Shown: positions 18,070 to 27,049, counted from the stretch's first letter. The stretch: DNA of 64,000 bases from Micromonospora cabrerizensis (GCF_022230955.1 NZ_JAKKFI010000046.1:99054-163053), one strand, 5' to 3'. The notes: generated by a model from the letters alone, not told the origin. Translations and numbers: made by a program.

Positions 18070-19824
18070 TCAACTCGCGGATTTCGTCTCCTGCCCGGCC
18101 GGGCCGTCACCCGCCCAGGCTGGCTGCTGCCGCCGCGCGTACGGCGGAAGCAGGAAGGTCAGCGCGAACGCAGTGGCCAGCAGCCCGACGGCGGCCCAGA
18201 TGGTGGCGCGCAGTGCGGCAGCGAAGCCGCCGTGCGTGGCGTCCCGCCCGGCCTCGCCGACGACCGCGGTCACCCTGGCACCGTCGGTGGACGCGTCGGC
18301 GGCCCGGGCGACGTCCTCACCGAGCCGGCGGCAGGCGGCGGGAGCGGCTTCGGGGTGGGTTGCGTCGGCGCTTTCTCGGGCGCAGGCGCGCAGCCCGTCG
18401 ACGATGCGTTGCTGCTCGGGTGCGGCCACGCCGACGGCTGCCAGCCGGGACCTGAGGCCGGCCGCGTCGGCGTCGACGGCCTGCGTGACCTGACCGCCGA
18501 GCAGGCTGAAGAACACCGTGCCCAGCACCGCCGCGCCGATGGCGCCGCCGAGCTGTTGCATGGCATTCAACGTCCCCGATGCCGAGCCGTACTCGGCGGG
18601 GCGCACTCCGGCCAGCACGATGTCGAAGAACGGGGAGAGGAACAGACCCAGGCCGGCGCCGTAGATCAGCAGCACGGGCGCGAAGTGCCACGGTGACACG
18701 TCTGCGCCCTCGACACGGAGCACCATGAAAACCCCGAGCACTCCGCAGATCATCAGCACGGTGCCCAGTTGCAGCGACCGGCGTCCCATCCGTTGGGTCA
18801 GCCCGACCGCCGCGGCCGCGAAGCCGACCAGGCTCCCCAGCGCCTGGGGCAGGACGGTGAGCCCGGCCTTGAGCGGTGAGAAGCCGAGACCGGCCTGGAG
18901 GAAGACGGCGAACACCAGGGCGAAGCCCACCATGGAGGTGAAGATGGCCAGCCCGGTCGCCAGGCCACCGGTGAAGGCACGGTTGCCGAAGAGGGTGGGC
19001 ACGATGAGCGGGTCGCCGCCGCGTCGCTGGACGCCGGCCTCGAACCGGGCGAAGCCAACGAAGAGCACCAGTGCCAGCGCGATGAGCAGGAAGATCCAGG
19101 CCGGCCAGCCGAGCTCACGCCCCTGCACCACGGGATAGACCAGCAGCAGGGCGGCGACTGCGGCCAGCACCGCGCCGGGCAGGTCGAGGCGGCGGGCGGC
19201 GGACTCCCGGCCGCCGGGCAGGAAGCGGGCTCCCGCCACGACGGCGAACAGCCCGAGCGGCAGATTGATCAGGAAGATCATCCGCCAGCCGGTGCCCCAC
19301 AGGTCCGCGCCGATCAGGCCGCCGGCCAGCACGGGACCGGCGACCGAGGCGAGACCCATGGCCGGGCCGAAGACACCGAACGCGGTGGCCAACTCGCGGG
19401 GCGGGAAGACCGAGCGGATCACGCCGAGCCCCTGCGGGAGCATCACCGCACCGAAGAGGCCCTGGGCCACCCGGGAACCGATGAGCATTCCCGGCGACGC
19501 GGCGACGGCGCAGAGCAGAGAGGCCATCGTGAAACCGACCGCACCGACCAGGAACACCGGTTTGCGCCCGTAGAGGTCGCCGAGGCGACCGCCGGTGATC
19601 AGGCCGGCCGCCAGGGCCAGCGTGTAGCCGGCACCGAGCCACTGGATCAGCGCCGGGCCACCGCCCAGGTCGGCGCGGATCGACGGGGCGGCGATGTTGG
19701 TGACCAGGGTGTCGAGCAGGTTCATGATCGAGGCCAGCAGGACCACGGCGAAGGCCAGCCACCGCCACCGGTAGGCTCCGCCGGCCGTCGTCGGCTGCGG
19801 CGCGAGGACCACGTTGTCGGTCAT
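18070..19824 (-). CDS. MFS exporter, DHA2 (14-TMS) drug/H+ antiporter
   Basis: A 584-residue inner-membrane antiporter of the EmrB/QacA type. The N-terminal half shows the family signatures LDTLVTNIAAPSIRADL (motif D1), GGRLGDLYGRKPVFLVG (motif A) and GSRVAQGLFGAVMLPQGL (motif B). About 14 hydrophobic segments are visible, with a long loop of about 90 residues before the last one (residues about 455-540). Such pumps export aromatic polyketides and confer self-resistance. It diverges from a MarR gene across a 120-bp region with operator-like repeats, so drug-responsive derepression by MarR is likely. No SARP repeat is seen before it. Confidence 0.93.
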   Translation of the reverse strand: MTDNVVLAPQPTTAGGAYRWRWLAFAVVLLASIMNLLDTLVTNIAAPSIRADLGGGPALIQWLGAGYTLALAAGLITGGRLGDLYGRKPVFLVGAVGFTMASLLCAVAASPGMLIGSRVAQGLFGAVMLPQGLGVIRSVFPPRELATAFGVFGPAMGLASVAGPVLAGGLIGADLWGTGWRMIFLINLPLGLFAVVAGARFLPGGRESAARRLDLPGAVLAAVAALLLVYPVVQGRELGWPAWIFLLIALALVLFVGFARFEAGVQRRGGDPLIVPTLFGNRAFTGGLATGLAIFTSMVGFALVFAVFLQAGLGFSPLKAGLTVLPQALGSLVGFAAAAVGLTQRMGRRSLQLGTVLMICGVLGVFMVLRVEGADVSPWHFAPVLLIYGAGLGLFLSPFFDIVLAGVRPAEYGSASGTLNAMQQLGGAIGAAVLGTVFFSLLGGQVTQAVDADAAGLRSRLAAVGVAAPEQQRIVDGLRACARESADATHPEAAPAACRRLGEDVARAADASTDGARVTAVVGEAGRDATHGGFAAALRATIWAAVGLLATAFALTFLLPPYARRQQPAWAGDGPAGQETKSAS

Positions 19825-19891
19825 GTCGCCCCGTCCGTGAGGGTGGATCCGAGCCGCCGGTCCGCCGTCGGCCGGGAAACAGTAGCCAAAA

Positions 19892-19944
19892 AGTTCGAAA
19901 CTCGATACCTTCTAAAAGCGAAGTATTCTGGAGTCGGAGTAATC
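19892..19944 (+). promoter_or_regulatory. Divergent promoter with MarR-operator-like repeat
   Basis: The MFS and MarR genes share 120 bp. AGTTCGAAACT (19892-19902) has perfect 4-bp arms around CGA. Nearby, GATACCTTC and GAAGTATTC form a looser pair. The segment is markedly AT-richer than its surroundings. GGAGTCGGAG before ATG 19945 is the MarR ribosome binding site. Confidence 0.5.
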
Positions 19945-20460
19945 ATGTCAAGACGAACGCGGGACGAGGTGGTCTTCGGCCTGATGCGCGCGTGGCGAGC
20001 TGCCCGTCTGCAGACCGATCTGCTCGACGACACCGCCTTCCACAAGATCGGCATCAACCGCACCGACGGGCGTTGCCTGGACGCACTGAGCGAAGGACCG
20101 ATGACCGCGACCGCGTTGGCCCAGGCGTGCGGGATCAGCCCCAACGCGCTGACCACAGTGGTCGACCGGCTCACCGAACGCGGGCTGGTCGAGCGGGTCA
20201 AGGACCCGACCGACCGGCGGCGGGTGGTCGTCCGCCTCACCGGGCTGGCCGACCACATCAGCACCCAGTTGTACGGGCCGGTGGTGCAGTGGTCGCTCCG
20301 CAACTTCGAGAAGTACTCCACCGACGAACTCGAGCTCATCGAAGGCTTCATCACCTCCGGCCGGGAGTTCCAGGCCGAGCACGTCAGGTACATCAACGAG
20401 CTGGAGCTGTCCTGGAACGTCCCGGACGCACCGGCCACCGACGGCCCCGGCGAGGGCTGA
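19945..20460 (+). CDS. MarR family transcriptional regulator
   Basis: A 171-residue MarR-type winged-helix dimer. The HTH and wing are clear at about residues 50-100: PMTATALAQACGISPNALTTVV, then DRLTERGLVERVKDPTDRRR. Helices at both ends provide dimerisation. MarR proteins repress exporter genes until a phenolic ligand binds; here the neighbour is a divergent MFS pump, so the aromatic polyketide product or an intermediate is a plausible ligand. The open frame reaches 19837, but ATG 19945 has the ribosome binding site and leaves the divergent promoter intact. Two genes follow on the same strand (DUF6069, DsbA). Confidence 0.92.
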   Translation: MSRRTRDEVVFGLMRAWRAARLQTDLLDDTAFHKIGINRTDGRCLDALSEGPMTATALAQACGISPNALTTVVDRLTERGLVERVKDPTDRRRVVVRLTGLADHISTQLYGPVVQWSLRNFEKYSTDELELIEGFITSGREFQAEHVRYINELELSWNVPDAPATDGPGEG

Positions 20461-20528
20461 CCCACGACGTCCCGACTGGGGCGCGCCGCCGGAGCCGTCG
20501 TCCTCAACGACAGCAAAGGGAGCAGAAC

Positions 20529-20954
20529 ATGGCCACGACCACGGAAGACGTCCGCCCGGCTCTCGGTCGCCTCGGCGTCCGGGCCCTCCTCACCGTCTCG
20601 GCGGTCCTCGCCGCCGCCCTCGTCTACCTCCTCTTCGTCACCGTCGGCGGTTACGAGCTGCGGGTGCCGGAAACCCCCGGCTCGAGCGTCTCGCGTCCGA
20701 TGGAGTTCGGCGAGATGGTCGGGGCAGCCACCATCGCCTGCTTCGCCGGCCTGGCCTTCCTGACGGTGCTGGAGCGCTTCACCCCCAAGGCCTTGACCAT
20801 CTGGACGGTGGCAGCCGTCCTGCTCTACCTGGCGACGTTGCCCTACCTGCCCGGCTTTCGGGTGATGGACCGGGTGATCATCGTGCTCATGCACACCGCA
20901 CTGGCTGCCGTGCTCATCCTCGGCCTGCGCCGGACCGCGGCTCGGCCGGTCTGA
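20529..20954 (+). CDS. Four-helix membrane protein, DUF6069-like
   Basis: A 141-residue integral membrane protein with four hydrophobic segments (about 20-40, 65-85, 92-110, 118-135). The first loop after helix 1 is about 25 residues. It resembles small actinobacterial proteins grouped as DUF6069, whose function is unknown. ATG 20529 follows AAAGGGAGCAG, a strong ribosome binding site. It lies between marR and the DsbA-like gene on one strand and is likely part of the same transcript. A role in export or resistance is possible only by association. Confidence 0.7.
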   Translation: MATTTEDVRPALGRLGVRALLTVSAVLAAALVYLLFVTVGGYELRVPETPGSSVSRPMEFGEMVGAATIACFAGLAFLTVLERFTPKALTIWTVAAVLLYLATLPYLPGFRVMDRVIIVLMHTALAAVLILGLRRTAARPV

Positions 20955-20979
20955 CGGGCCGAGGGAGAGGAGGACGAGG

Positions 20980-21612
20980 ATGCTCGTCGAGGTCTGGTCC
21001 GACATCATGTGCCCCTGGTGCTACATCGGAAAGCGGCGGTTGGAGAAGGCACTGGCCCAGCTGGGCGACCCCCGGGTCGGGATCACCTGGCGCAGCTACG
21101 AACTGCGGCCCGGCCACGTCCGGACGCCGGACATCACGCTCGGCGAGGGAATGGTGCGCTGGCGGGGCCGGACCGAGACCGAGGTGACCAAGCTCTTCGG
21201 CTGGATCCGCAGCCTGGGCGCCCAGGAGGGGCTGGAGCTCAACCTCGACACCGTCCGCCCGGTCAGCTCGTTCGACGCGCACCGGCTGACCCACTTCGCT
21301 GGCGCGCACGGACGGCGCGACGAGATGACCGAGCGCCTCTTCCGCGCCCACCTCACCGAGAACGTCAACGTCGCCGACCGTGAGGTGCTCGTCGGGCTCG
21401 CCGACGAGGTCGGGCTCGACGCAGCGACGGCCCGGCAGGTCCTCGACAGCGACCGGTACGCCGCCGAGGTGCACGCGGAGGCCCGCACCGAAGGGGTGGC
21501 CGCCGTGCCGACCGTGTTGGTCGAGCGCCGGCAGCACGTCGCCGGAGCGGTCGACGTTGAGGAGTATCTGGCGCTGTTCCGCCGGGCGAAGGTTTCTGCG
21601 ACCCCGTCCTGA
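20980..21612 (+). CDS. DsbA-family oxidoreductase, FrnE-like
   Basis: A 210-residue cytoplasmic thioredoxin-fold protein with a helical insertion, typical of the FrnE/2-hydroxychromene-2-carboxylate isomerase group. The redox motif CPWC sits at residues 11-14 (SDIMCPWCYIGKRRLEKAL), and the cis-Pro loop reads GVAAVPTVLV (about 172-181). FrnE was named from the frenolicin aromatic polyketide cluster, and homologues recur in such clusters without a defined step. It follows the DUF6069-like gene by 25 bp. It could catalyse a disulfide exchange or an isomerisation; the sequence does not decide between these. Confidence 0.9.
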   Translation: MLVEVWSDIMCPWCYIGKRRLEKALAQLGDPRVGITWRSYELRPGHVRTPDITLGEGMVRWRGRTETEVTKLFGWIRSLGAQEGLELNLDTVRPVSSFDAHRLTHFAGAHGRRDEMTERLFRAHLTENVNVADREVLVGLADEVGLDAATARQVLDSDRYAAEVHAEARTEGVAAVPTVLVERRQHVAGAVDVEEYLALFRRAKVSATPS

Positions 21613-21617
21613 CGGCG

Positions 21618-21656
21618 GCGGGGCCGGCCGGACAACGAGAATCCGGCTGGCCCCGC
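21618..21656. terminator. Bidirectional hairpin between the DsbA and BCCP genes
   Basis: GCGGGGCCGGCCGGA (21618-21632) pairs with TCCGGCTGGCCCCGC (21642-21656) at 14 of 15 positions around a 9-nt loop, between two convergent genes. Confidence 0.8.
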
Positions 21657-21670
21657 TCCGCGGAACCTGC

Positions 21671-22183
21671 TCACCCGGCGTCGAGTGGTGCCAGGGCAAT
21701 CAGGCGTTCGTCGTACTCGACGCCGGCACCGTCCTCGCACAGCAGCGCCACCACCGTGCCGTGCACGTCCGCGTTGACCGGGATCATCAATTTCATCGCC
21801 TCGACGATGCCCACCTGCTCGCCGGGCGAGACGATGTCGCCCTCGGTGACGAACGGCTTCGCCCCGGGCTCCGGGGCCTGGTAGAACACACCGACCGTGG
21901 GGGCACGGACGAAGTGCTGCCCGGAGTCCGCGACGGCCCCGGCCGCCGTCGTGGCGGCCACCGACTCGACGGGAGTCGGCCGTGCCGCAGCGACGGCCGG
22001 CTCGGCCGTCGACCACTCCGCCTCCAGCGTCAGCTCACCGGCCCGGATCCGCAGCGCGGAGGGCTGCCGAGGCAGGTCGGCAAGAAATTGCAGGGCGTTG
22101 CGCCGTACGGCGTCCAGGGCAGCCGGGAGTTCGGGCGACGTCCGATCGGTGCCGTTGCCTGCGGCGGCGGTGTCTGGGCTCAT
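21671..22183 (-). CDS. accB: Acetyl-CoA carboxylase biotin carboxyl carrier protein
   Basis: A 170-residue BCCP. The C-terminal biotinyl domain (about 88-168) carries the biotin-accepting lysine in VEAMKLM and the family element PTVGVFYQAPEPGAKPFV. The N-terminal helix region precedes an Ala/Pro-rich linker. It carries carboxybiotin between the biotin carboxylase (AccC) and the carboxyltransferase (AccDA) encoded 1.6-5 kb away, supplying malonyl-CoA for the PKS. ATG 22183 has GGAAGG 6 bp upstream. It lies 43 bp after the ketoreductase gene, so both are probably transcribed from the SARP-type promoter near 23.07 kb. Confidence 0.93.
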   Translation of the reverse strand: MSPDTAAAGNGTDRTSPELPAALDAVRRNALQFLADLPRQPSALRIRAGELTLEAEWSTAEPAVAAARPTPVESVAATTAAGAVADSGQHFVRAPTVGVFYQAPEPGAKPFVTEGDIVSPGEQVGIVEAMKLMIPVNADVHGTVVALLCEDGAGVEYDERLIALAPLDAG

Positions 22184-22226
22184 TGCCAGCCTTCCTGCTC
22201 GGCGGGGGATCGAGGAACCACGGCGG

Positions 22227-23009
22227 TCAGTAGTTACCCAGGCCGCCGCAGACGTTGAGCGCCTGGGCCGTGACCGCCGCGGCGCTGTCGCCGACCAGGT
22301 AGTCGACCATCGCGGCGACCTCGTCGGGCTGGACGTAGCGGCCGAGCGGGACTCGGGCGGTGATCCGATCATGGGTCTCCTCTTCGGAGACTCCCCAGAT
22401 GTCCGCGTAGTGCGCCCTCACCCGCTCGGCCATCGGCGTCTCCACAAAGCCCGGGCAGACCGCGTTCACCGTGATGCCGGCGCGGGCCAGCTCCAGGCCG
22501 AGCGCCTTGGTGAGGCCGACCACGCCGTGCTTCGAGGCCGAGTACGGCGCCGCGTGCACCACGCCCTGCTTACCGCCGGTGGAGGCGATGTTGATGATTC
22601 GACCACGCCCCCTCTCGAGCATGCCCCCAACCTTGAGCGCCTCCTTGGTCATCAGGAAGACACTGTTCAGATTGGTGTTGATCACGTCGAACCAGAGTTC
22701 GTCGGTGATCTCGGCGGTGGCCCCTCCGCCGCTGCGGCCGGCGTTGTTGACCAACACGTCGACCGGCCCGTAGCGGGCCACGGCCGCCGTGACGAACCGG
22801 CGGATGTCGTCCGGCACCGAGACGTCACAGCTCTGGCCGTCCACCTCGAAGCCCTCGTCGCGGAGCGCCTTGATCGTCGCCGACAGCTCCTCGTCGTGAC
22901 GGGAGCAGATGAAGACACGGTGTCCGCCGGCGGCCAACCGCCTGGTGATCGACAGACCGATGCCACTGGTCGCCCCGGTCACGATCGCGACCGGCTGGTT
23001 ACCCTCCAC
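22227..23009 (-). CDS. Type II PKS C9 ketoreductase, ActIII-like
   Basis: A 260-residue short-chain dehydrogenase that reduces the C9 keto group of the nascent polyketide with NADPH. It matches ActIII over its length: GATSGIGL cofactor loop, NNAGRSGGGATAE, IASTGGKQGVVHAAPYSASKHG with the catalytic Ser, Tyr and Lys, VNAVCPGFVETPMAERV, ITARVPLGRYVQP, and the C-terminal AAVTAQALNVCGGLGNY. Two starts compete: ATG 23027 has no Shine-Dalgarno, while GTG 23009 is preceded by GTGGAGGAACC and gives the ActIII length, so GTG is chosen. It diverges from the SnoaL-like gene. Confidence 0.95.
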   Translation of the reverse strand: MEGNQPVAIVTGATSGIGLSITRRLAAGGHRVFICSRHDEELSATIKALRDEGFEVDGQSCDVSVPDDIRRFVTAAVARYGPVDVLVNNAGRSGGGATAEITDELWFDVINTNLNSVFLMTKEALKVGGMLERGRGRIINIASTGGKQGVVHAAPYSASKHGVVGLTKALGLELARAGITVNAVCPGFVETPMAERVRAHYADIWGVSEEETHDRITARVPLGRYVQPDEVAAMVDYLVGDSAAAVTAQALNVCGGLGNY

Positions 23010-23065
23010 GGTTCCTCCACTGACCATCTCGTACGACAGGACACTGTGACGGTGGCGCAGCGGGC

Positions 23066-23081
23066 TCGAGGCCGCGTCGAA
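23066..23081 (-). promoter_or_regulatory. SARP-type repeat pair before the ketoreductase gene
   Basis: TCGAG at 23066 and TCGAA at 23077 are 11 bp apart, 57 bp upstream of GTG 23009. On the minus strand they read TTCGACG-CGGC-CTCGAGC, two heptamers with a 4-bp spacer. Confidence 0.65.
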
Positions 23082-23113
23082 CCGGTCTGGAACACTCCCC
23101 CGACCAGGGGCGC

Positions 23114-23140
23114 TCGCCGCGTTCTCGAGGCCAGTTCGAG
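23114..23140 (+). promoter_or_regulatory. SARP-type repeat triplet before the SnoaL-like gene
   Basis: TCGCC (23114), TCGAG (23125) and TCGAG (23136) are each 11 bp apart, about 110 bp upstream of ATG 23251. The facing pair for the ketoreductase lies 33 bp away, so the region is a bidirectional activator target. Confidence 0.65.
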
Positions 23141-23250
23141 GCCGGCGGGGCACGGTGGACGAAGTGGTCGGCAGGGCCACGGCGGCGTCTGCACCGGTGG
23201 CCCGGAGGGCGACCTGGACCGGCCGCCCAGTCTTTTCCCTGAGGAGCGCG

Positions 23251-23679
23251 ATGATCGGTACCGAGTCCCTCACCGACCTGTACGTCGAGGTCCAGCACTT
23301 CTACGCACGACAGATGCACCTGCTCGACGGCGGCGCGTTCGAGGAGTACGCGGCGACGTTCACCGAGGACGGCGAGTTCACCCACACCCCGCAGCAGCCA
23401 CCGGCCCGTACCCGGGCCGGCATCGTCGCCGAACTGAACCGGTTCCACCAGCGCTTCGCCGACGACCCGGTGGTCCGTCGGCACTGGTTCAACATGCTGA
23501 AACTGGACCCGCTCGACGACGGCGCCATCGCGGCCACCTACTACGCCCTGGTGGTCACCACCCGACCCGGCCGCAACGTGACCATCGCACCCAGCTGCGT
23601 GGTCCACGACGTCCTGGTCCGGGAGCACGGCGCGCTGCTCACCCGGTCCCGGAAGGTGGACCACGACCTCGTGCCGTGA
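23251..23679 (+). CDS. SnoaL/NTF2-like protein
   Basis: A 142-residue single-domain protein with the NTF2/SnoaL cone-shaped fold (SnoaL_4 type). Visible landmarks are VQHFYARQMHLLDGGAFEEYAA, FTEDGEFTHTP and the VVRRHWFNMLKL strand. In polyketide pathways this fold provides cyclases, hydroxylases and dehydratases, and small NTF2-like proteins occur in benzoisochromanequinone clusters. ATG 23251 is preceded by GAGGAG at 6 bp. It is a single-gene transcript with its own SARP-type repeats and a terminator after it. The reaction cannot be read from the sequence. Confidence 0.85.
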   Translation: MIGTESLTDLYVEVQHFYARQMHLLDGGAFEEYAATFTEDGEFTHTPQQPPARTRAGIVAELNRFHQRFADDPVVRRHWFNMLKLDPLDDGAIAATYYALVVTTRPGRNVTIAPSCVVHDVLVREHGALLTRSRKVDHDLVP

Positions 23680-23695
23680 CCTGTGCATCGGCCTC

Positions 23696-23726
23696 CGGCG
23701 CGGCAGGGTCCACCCCTGCCGCGCCG
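23696..23726. terminator. Bidirectional hairpin between the SnoaL-like and accC genes
   Basis: CGGCGCGGCAGGG (23696-23708) and CCCTGCCGCGCCG (23714-23726) form a perfect 13-bp stem around a 5-nt loop between convergent genes. Confidence 0.85.
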
Positions 23727-23775
23727 CGTTCCGTTCGAGGGGCTGTCGGACAGACACCGCGCCGAGTACCCGGGT

Positions 23776-25143
23776 CTACCGGTCGGCCGTCACCCGCCCG
23801 GCGGCGAAGAGGTCGTCGACGAGGGCGGTGTTGTGCTCCGCCGCCCGAAAGGTCGGATGGTCGACGACCTCCCGGAGGAAGTCGCGGGTGGTGCTCATCC
23901 GGGGGCCGGTCACCCGGCACTCGTCAAGCGCACGCAGCATCCGGGCGATGGCCCGGTCCCGGTCCGGCGCCCAGACGATCAGCTTGGCCAACAGCGAGTC
24001 GTAGTTCGGCGGCACGACGTAGCCGGCGTACACGTGAGTGTCCACCCGGACGAACGGCCCGGCGGGCACGACGAACTCCTCGATCAGCCCGGGGGTCGGT
24101 GCGAATCCGGCGTCCGGGTCCTCCGCGTTGAGCCGGCACTCGATCGCCACGCCGCGGGGCTGGACGTCCCGCTGGGTCAGGGTCAGTCGCTCGCCGGCCG
24201 CCACCCGGAGCTGTTCCTGCACCAGGTCCACACCGGTGACCATCTCGGTGACCGGATGCTCCACCTGGATCCGGCAGTTGACCTCCATGAAGTAGTACCG
24301 GCCATCCGGGTCGACCAGGAACTCGAAGGTGCCCGCGCCGACGTACCCGACCTCCGACGCGCCCGCGACGGCTGCGGCGCCCATCCGCTCGGCGAGGCCC
24401 TCCGGCATCCGCGGCGACGGGGTTTCCTCGACGAGCTTCTGGTGCCGGCGCTGCACGCTGCAGTCGCGCTCGCCGAGGTGGATCGCGGCGCCGTACGCAT
24501 CGCAGAGCACCTGGATCTCGACGTGCCGGGCGCTACGCAGGTACTTCTCCACGTACACCCGGCCGTCACCGAAGAGCATCTGGGCCGTGGCCCGCGTCCC
24601 ACGGTGGGCGTCCGGGAAGTCCTCGGAACGGGACACCACCTGCATCCCGCGCCCCCCACCTCCGGCGACAGCCTTGATGATCACCGGGTAGCCGATCTCG
24701 TCGGCGAGCTGGTGGGCGGCCTCGGGCCCGAGCGGGTCGAGGCTGCCCGGCAGCAGTGGCAGGCCGGCGGCGGCCATGATTGCCCGCGCGGAGCCCTTGT
24801 CCCCCAGTTTCGCCATCACCGCCGAGGGCGGACCGATCAGGACGATCCCTTCCATGGCGCACGCCTCCGCGAAGTCGGGATCCTCGGAAAGGAAGCCGTA
24901 CCCGGGGTGGATGGCGTCCGCGCCGGTGCGGCGGGCCGCCTCCAGGATCGCGGCGGCGCAGAGGTAGCTCTGCCGGGGTGGCGGCGGACCGATCTGCACC
25001 GCCTCGTCCGCGTACCGCACGACCGCCGAGTCGCGGTCCTGCGTCGAGTGCACGGCGACCGTGCGAATGCCCATCTCCCGGCAGGCGCGGGCAACCCGGA
25101 GCGCGATCTCGCCCCGGTTGGCGATCAGGATCGTACGGAACAC
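23776..25143 (-). CDS. accC: Acetyl-CoA carboxylase, biotin carboxylase subunit
   Basis: A 455-residue ATP-grasp enzyme that carboxylates biotin on BCCP using ATP and bicarbonate. Landmarks: ILIANRGEIALRVARACREMG start, HPGYGFLSEDPDFA, the glycine-rich KAVAGGGGRGMQVV ATP loop, EKYLRSARHVEIQVL, GAGTFEFLVD, and FMEVNCRIQVEHPVTEMVTGVDLV with the metal and bicarbonate residues. The length agrees with stand-alone AccC, so no BCCP domain is fused. It starts 46 bp after the AccDA gene and shares its promoter. It is dedicated to malonyl-CoA supply for the cluster by context. Confidence 0.96.
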   Translation of the reverse strand: MFRTILIANRGEIALRVARACREMGIRTVAVHSTQDRDSAVVRYADEAVQIGPPPPRQSYLCAAAILEAARRTGADAIHPGYGFLSEDPDFAEACAMEGIVLIGPPSAVMAKLGDKGSARAIMAAAGLPLLPGSLDPLGPEAAHQLADEIGYPVIIKAVAGGGGRGMQVVSRSEDFPDAHRGTRATAQMLFGDGRVYVEKYLRSARHVEIQVLCDAYGAAIHLGERDCSVQRRHQKLVEETPSPRMPEGLAERMGAAAVAGASEVGYVGAGTFEFLVDPDGRYYFMEVNCRIQVEHPVTEMVTGVDLVQEQLRVAAGERLTLTQRDVQPRGVAIECRLNAEDPDAGFAPTPGLIEEFVVPAGPFVRVDTHVYAGYVVPPNYDSLLAKLIVWAPDRDRAIARMLRALDECRVTGPRMSTTRDFLREVVDHPTFRAAEHNTALVDDLFAAGRVTADR

Positions 25144-25189
25144 GACTCTCCTTCGACGGCGGGGCGCGGACGGCGTACGCGCAAGGTGT

Positions 25190-26929
25190 TCACCGGCGTG
25201 GCTGGCTCATGGTGCGCAGCTCGGACTCGACGGTCAGCGCCGAGCCGTACTGGCGGAACCGGGCCCTGCGGTCGGCCCGCAGCTGCGGCCCGGTCAGCTC
25301 CCGCAGCTCACGCAGACTGCCGGCCAGGGCCCGGCGCAGGGCTTCCGCGGCGGCCAGCGGGTCGGCCCCGGTGCCGCCGTCCGGTTCGACCATCACCGCG
25401 TCCACGACGCCCAGCCGAAGCAGGTCCCGTGCGCCGACACGCAGCGCCGCGGCCGCGCGGGGCGCGGCTGCCGGGTCCTTCCAGAGGATCGCCGCGCAGC
25501 CTTCCGGCGAGATCACCGAGTAGACGGCGGAGGTGAAGGCCAGCACCCGGTTGGCGACCGCCAACGCCAGCGCGCCTCCGCTGCCCCCCTCCCCGATGAT
25601 CACGGTGACCACCGGCACGGTCAGCGTGGCCATCAGCCGCAGATTCTCGGCGATGGCCACGGCCTGGCCCTGCTCCTCGGCGTCCGCACCGGGGTAGGCG
25701 CCGGGCGTGTCGACCAGCGTCACCACCGGCAGCCGAAGTTTCTCGGCCAGCCGCATCAGCCGGGCAGCCTTGCGGTAGCCGGATGGCATCGGCATGCCGA
25801 AGTTGCGCTGCGACAGCTCTGCCGCGGTGTGGCCCTTCTGCTGGCCGATCACCACGACCGGACGCCCGTCGAGCATCGCCGTTCCGCCGACCACCGAGGG
25901 ACAGTCGCCGGAGATCCGGTCCCCGTGCAGCTCCTGAAAGTCGACGAAGGCCGTCGCGAGGTAGTCGAGCGTGGTCGGACGGGTCAGGTCGCGGGCCCGG
26001 CGGACCTGCTCCCACGGGTCGACCTCGGGCAGCCGGCCAAGGTCGCGCACCAGCACGTCGGTGCCCGGGTCGGGCCGGCCGTCGCCGGAGGACGGGCCCT
26101 CACCGGTGGCCGGGTCGGTGCCGGTGGTGGCGGCGCGCAGCAGCCGGCCGAGTTCGGCGCGGAGCCGGGGCCGGGGCACGATCCGGTCGACGACACCACG
26201 GTCGAGCAGGAACTCCGCGGTCTGGAACTCGGCCGGCAACTGCTGCCGGATGGTCTGCTCGATGACCCGCCGACCGGCGAAACCGAGCCGAGCGCCGGGC
26301 TCGGCCAGGATGACGTCGCAGAGTGTGGCGAAGGACGCCGCGACACCGCCGAAGGTGGGGTCGGTGATCAGGGAGACCGTGAGCAGTCCCGCCTCGTCGA
26401 GCTGCGCCAGCGCGGCGGCGGTCTTCGCCATCTGCATGAGCGAGAGCACGCCCTCCTGCATCCGGGCGCCGCCGGAGGCGGAGACGATGACCAATGGCGT
26501 ACGACCGGCCAGCGCGACCTCCGCGGCCAGTGTGATCAGCTCGCCCACCGCGCTGCCCAGGCTGCCGCCCATGAAGTGGAAGTCCATCACCGCCAGGACC
26601 ACCGGGACGCCCTCGACGGCCCCGCGCGCGCAGAGCACCGCCTCGTCCAGGCCGGTCCGGGCCCGGGCCTCCGCCAGGCGCGCCGGATACGGCACGGTGT
26701 CGACGAACTGCAACGGGTCCTCGCTGCGCGCCACCAGGTCGAGCCGCTCGTAGCGGCCGCCGTCGACGAGCTGCGTCAACCGCTCGACCGCGGTCAGCGC
26801 GGTGTACCGGCCGCACTCGGGGCAGACGCTGAGGTTGCGCAGCCACCGCTTGCCGTACACCGGGGTGGTGCAACCGGGGCAGAGCACCCACGCCGGCTCG
26901 TCCACGACCCGGTCCACGATCTGCGTCAT
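25190..26929 (-). CDS. accDA: Acetyl-CoA carboxylase carboxyltransferase, fused beta-alpha subunits
   Basis: A 579-residue fusion of AccD (N-terminal) and AccA (C-terminal), transferring CO2 from carboxybiotin to acetyl-CoA. The N-terminal zinc ribbon is [23 protein letters not shown] (residues 17-39), written here as CPGC...CPEC. The beta half has the oxyanion element [21 protein letters not shown]; the alpha half has [17 protein letters not shown] and [18 protein letters not shown]. Fused enzymes of this kind occur in aromatic polyketide clusters as the malonyl-CoA source. ATG 26929 gives the zinc motif its usual position. It diverges from the flavin reductase gene across a region with SARP repeats in both directions. 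Confidence 0.95.
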   Translation of the reverse strand: MTQIVDRVVDEPAWVLCPGCTTPVYGKRWLRNLSVCPECGRYTALTAVERLTQLVDGGRYERLDLVARSEDPLQFVDTVPYPARLAEARARTGLDEAVLCARGAVEGVPVVLAVMDFHFMGGSLGSAVGELITLAAEVALAGRTPLVIVSASGGARMQEGVLSLMQMAKTAAALAQLDEAGLLTVSLITDPTFGGVAASFATLCDVILAEPGARLGFAGRRVIEQTIRQQLPAEFQTAEFLLDRGVVDRIVPRPRLRAELGRLLRAATTGTDPATGEGPSSGDGRPDPGTDVLVRDLGRLPEVDPWEQVRRARDLTRPTTLDYLATAFVDFQELHGDRISGDCPSVVGGTAMLDGRPVVVIGQQKGHTAAELSQRNFGMPMPSGYRKAARLMRLAEKLRLPVVTLVDTPGAYPGADAEEQGQAVAIAENLRLMATLTVPVVTVIIGEGGSGGALALAVANRVLAFTSAVYSVISPEGCAAILWKDPAAAPRAAAALRVGARDLLRLGVVDAVMVEPDGGTGADPLAAAEALRRALAGSLRELRELTGPQLRADRRARFRQYGSALTVESELRTMSQPRR

Positions 26930-26986
26930 CGGTCCACTCCCCCCGGCGGGCTATTCGCTGGCGAGGAGCAATCTGCCCGGGACCGC

Positions 26987-27002
26987 TCGAGCGGCGACCG
27001 AG
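26987..27002 (-). promoter_or_regulatory. SARP-type repeat pair before accDA-accC
   Basis: TCGAG at 26987 and CCGAG at 26998 are 11 bp apart, 58 bp upstream of the accDA start. The match is weaker than at the other promoters. Confidence 0.5.
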
Positions 27003-27033
27003 GTTCGCTGGTGCCGGCGCACCCCAGCCCGAC

Positions 27034-27049
27034 TCGACCCGGGCTCGAG
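27034..27049 (+). promoter_or_regulatory. SARP-type repeat pair before the flavin reductase gene
   Basis: TCGAC at 27034 and TCGAG at 27045 are 11 bp apart, with a degenerate CCCAG another 11 bp upstream (27023). The pair ends 61 bp before ATG 27111. Confidence 0.6.
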
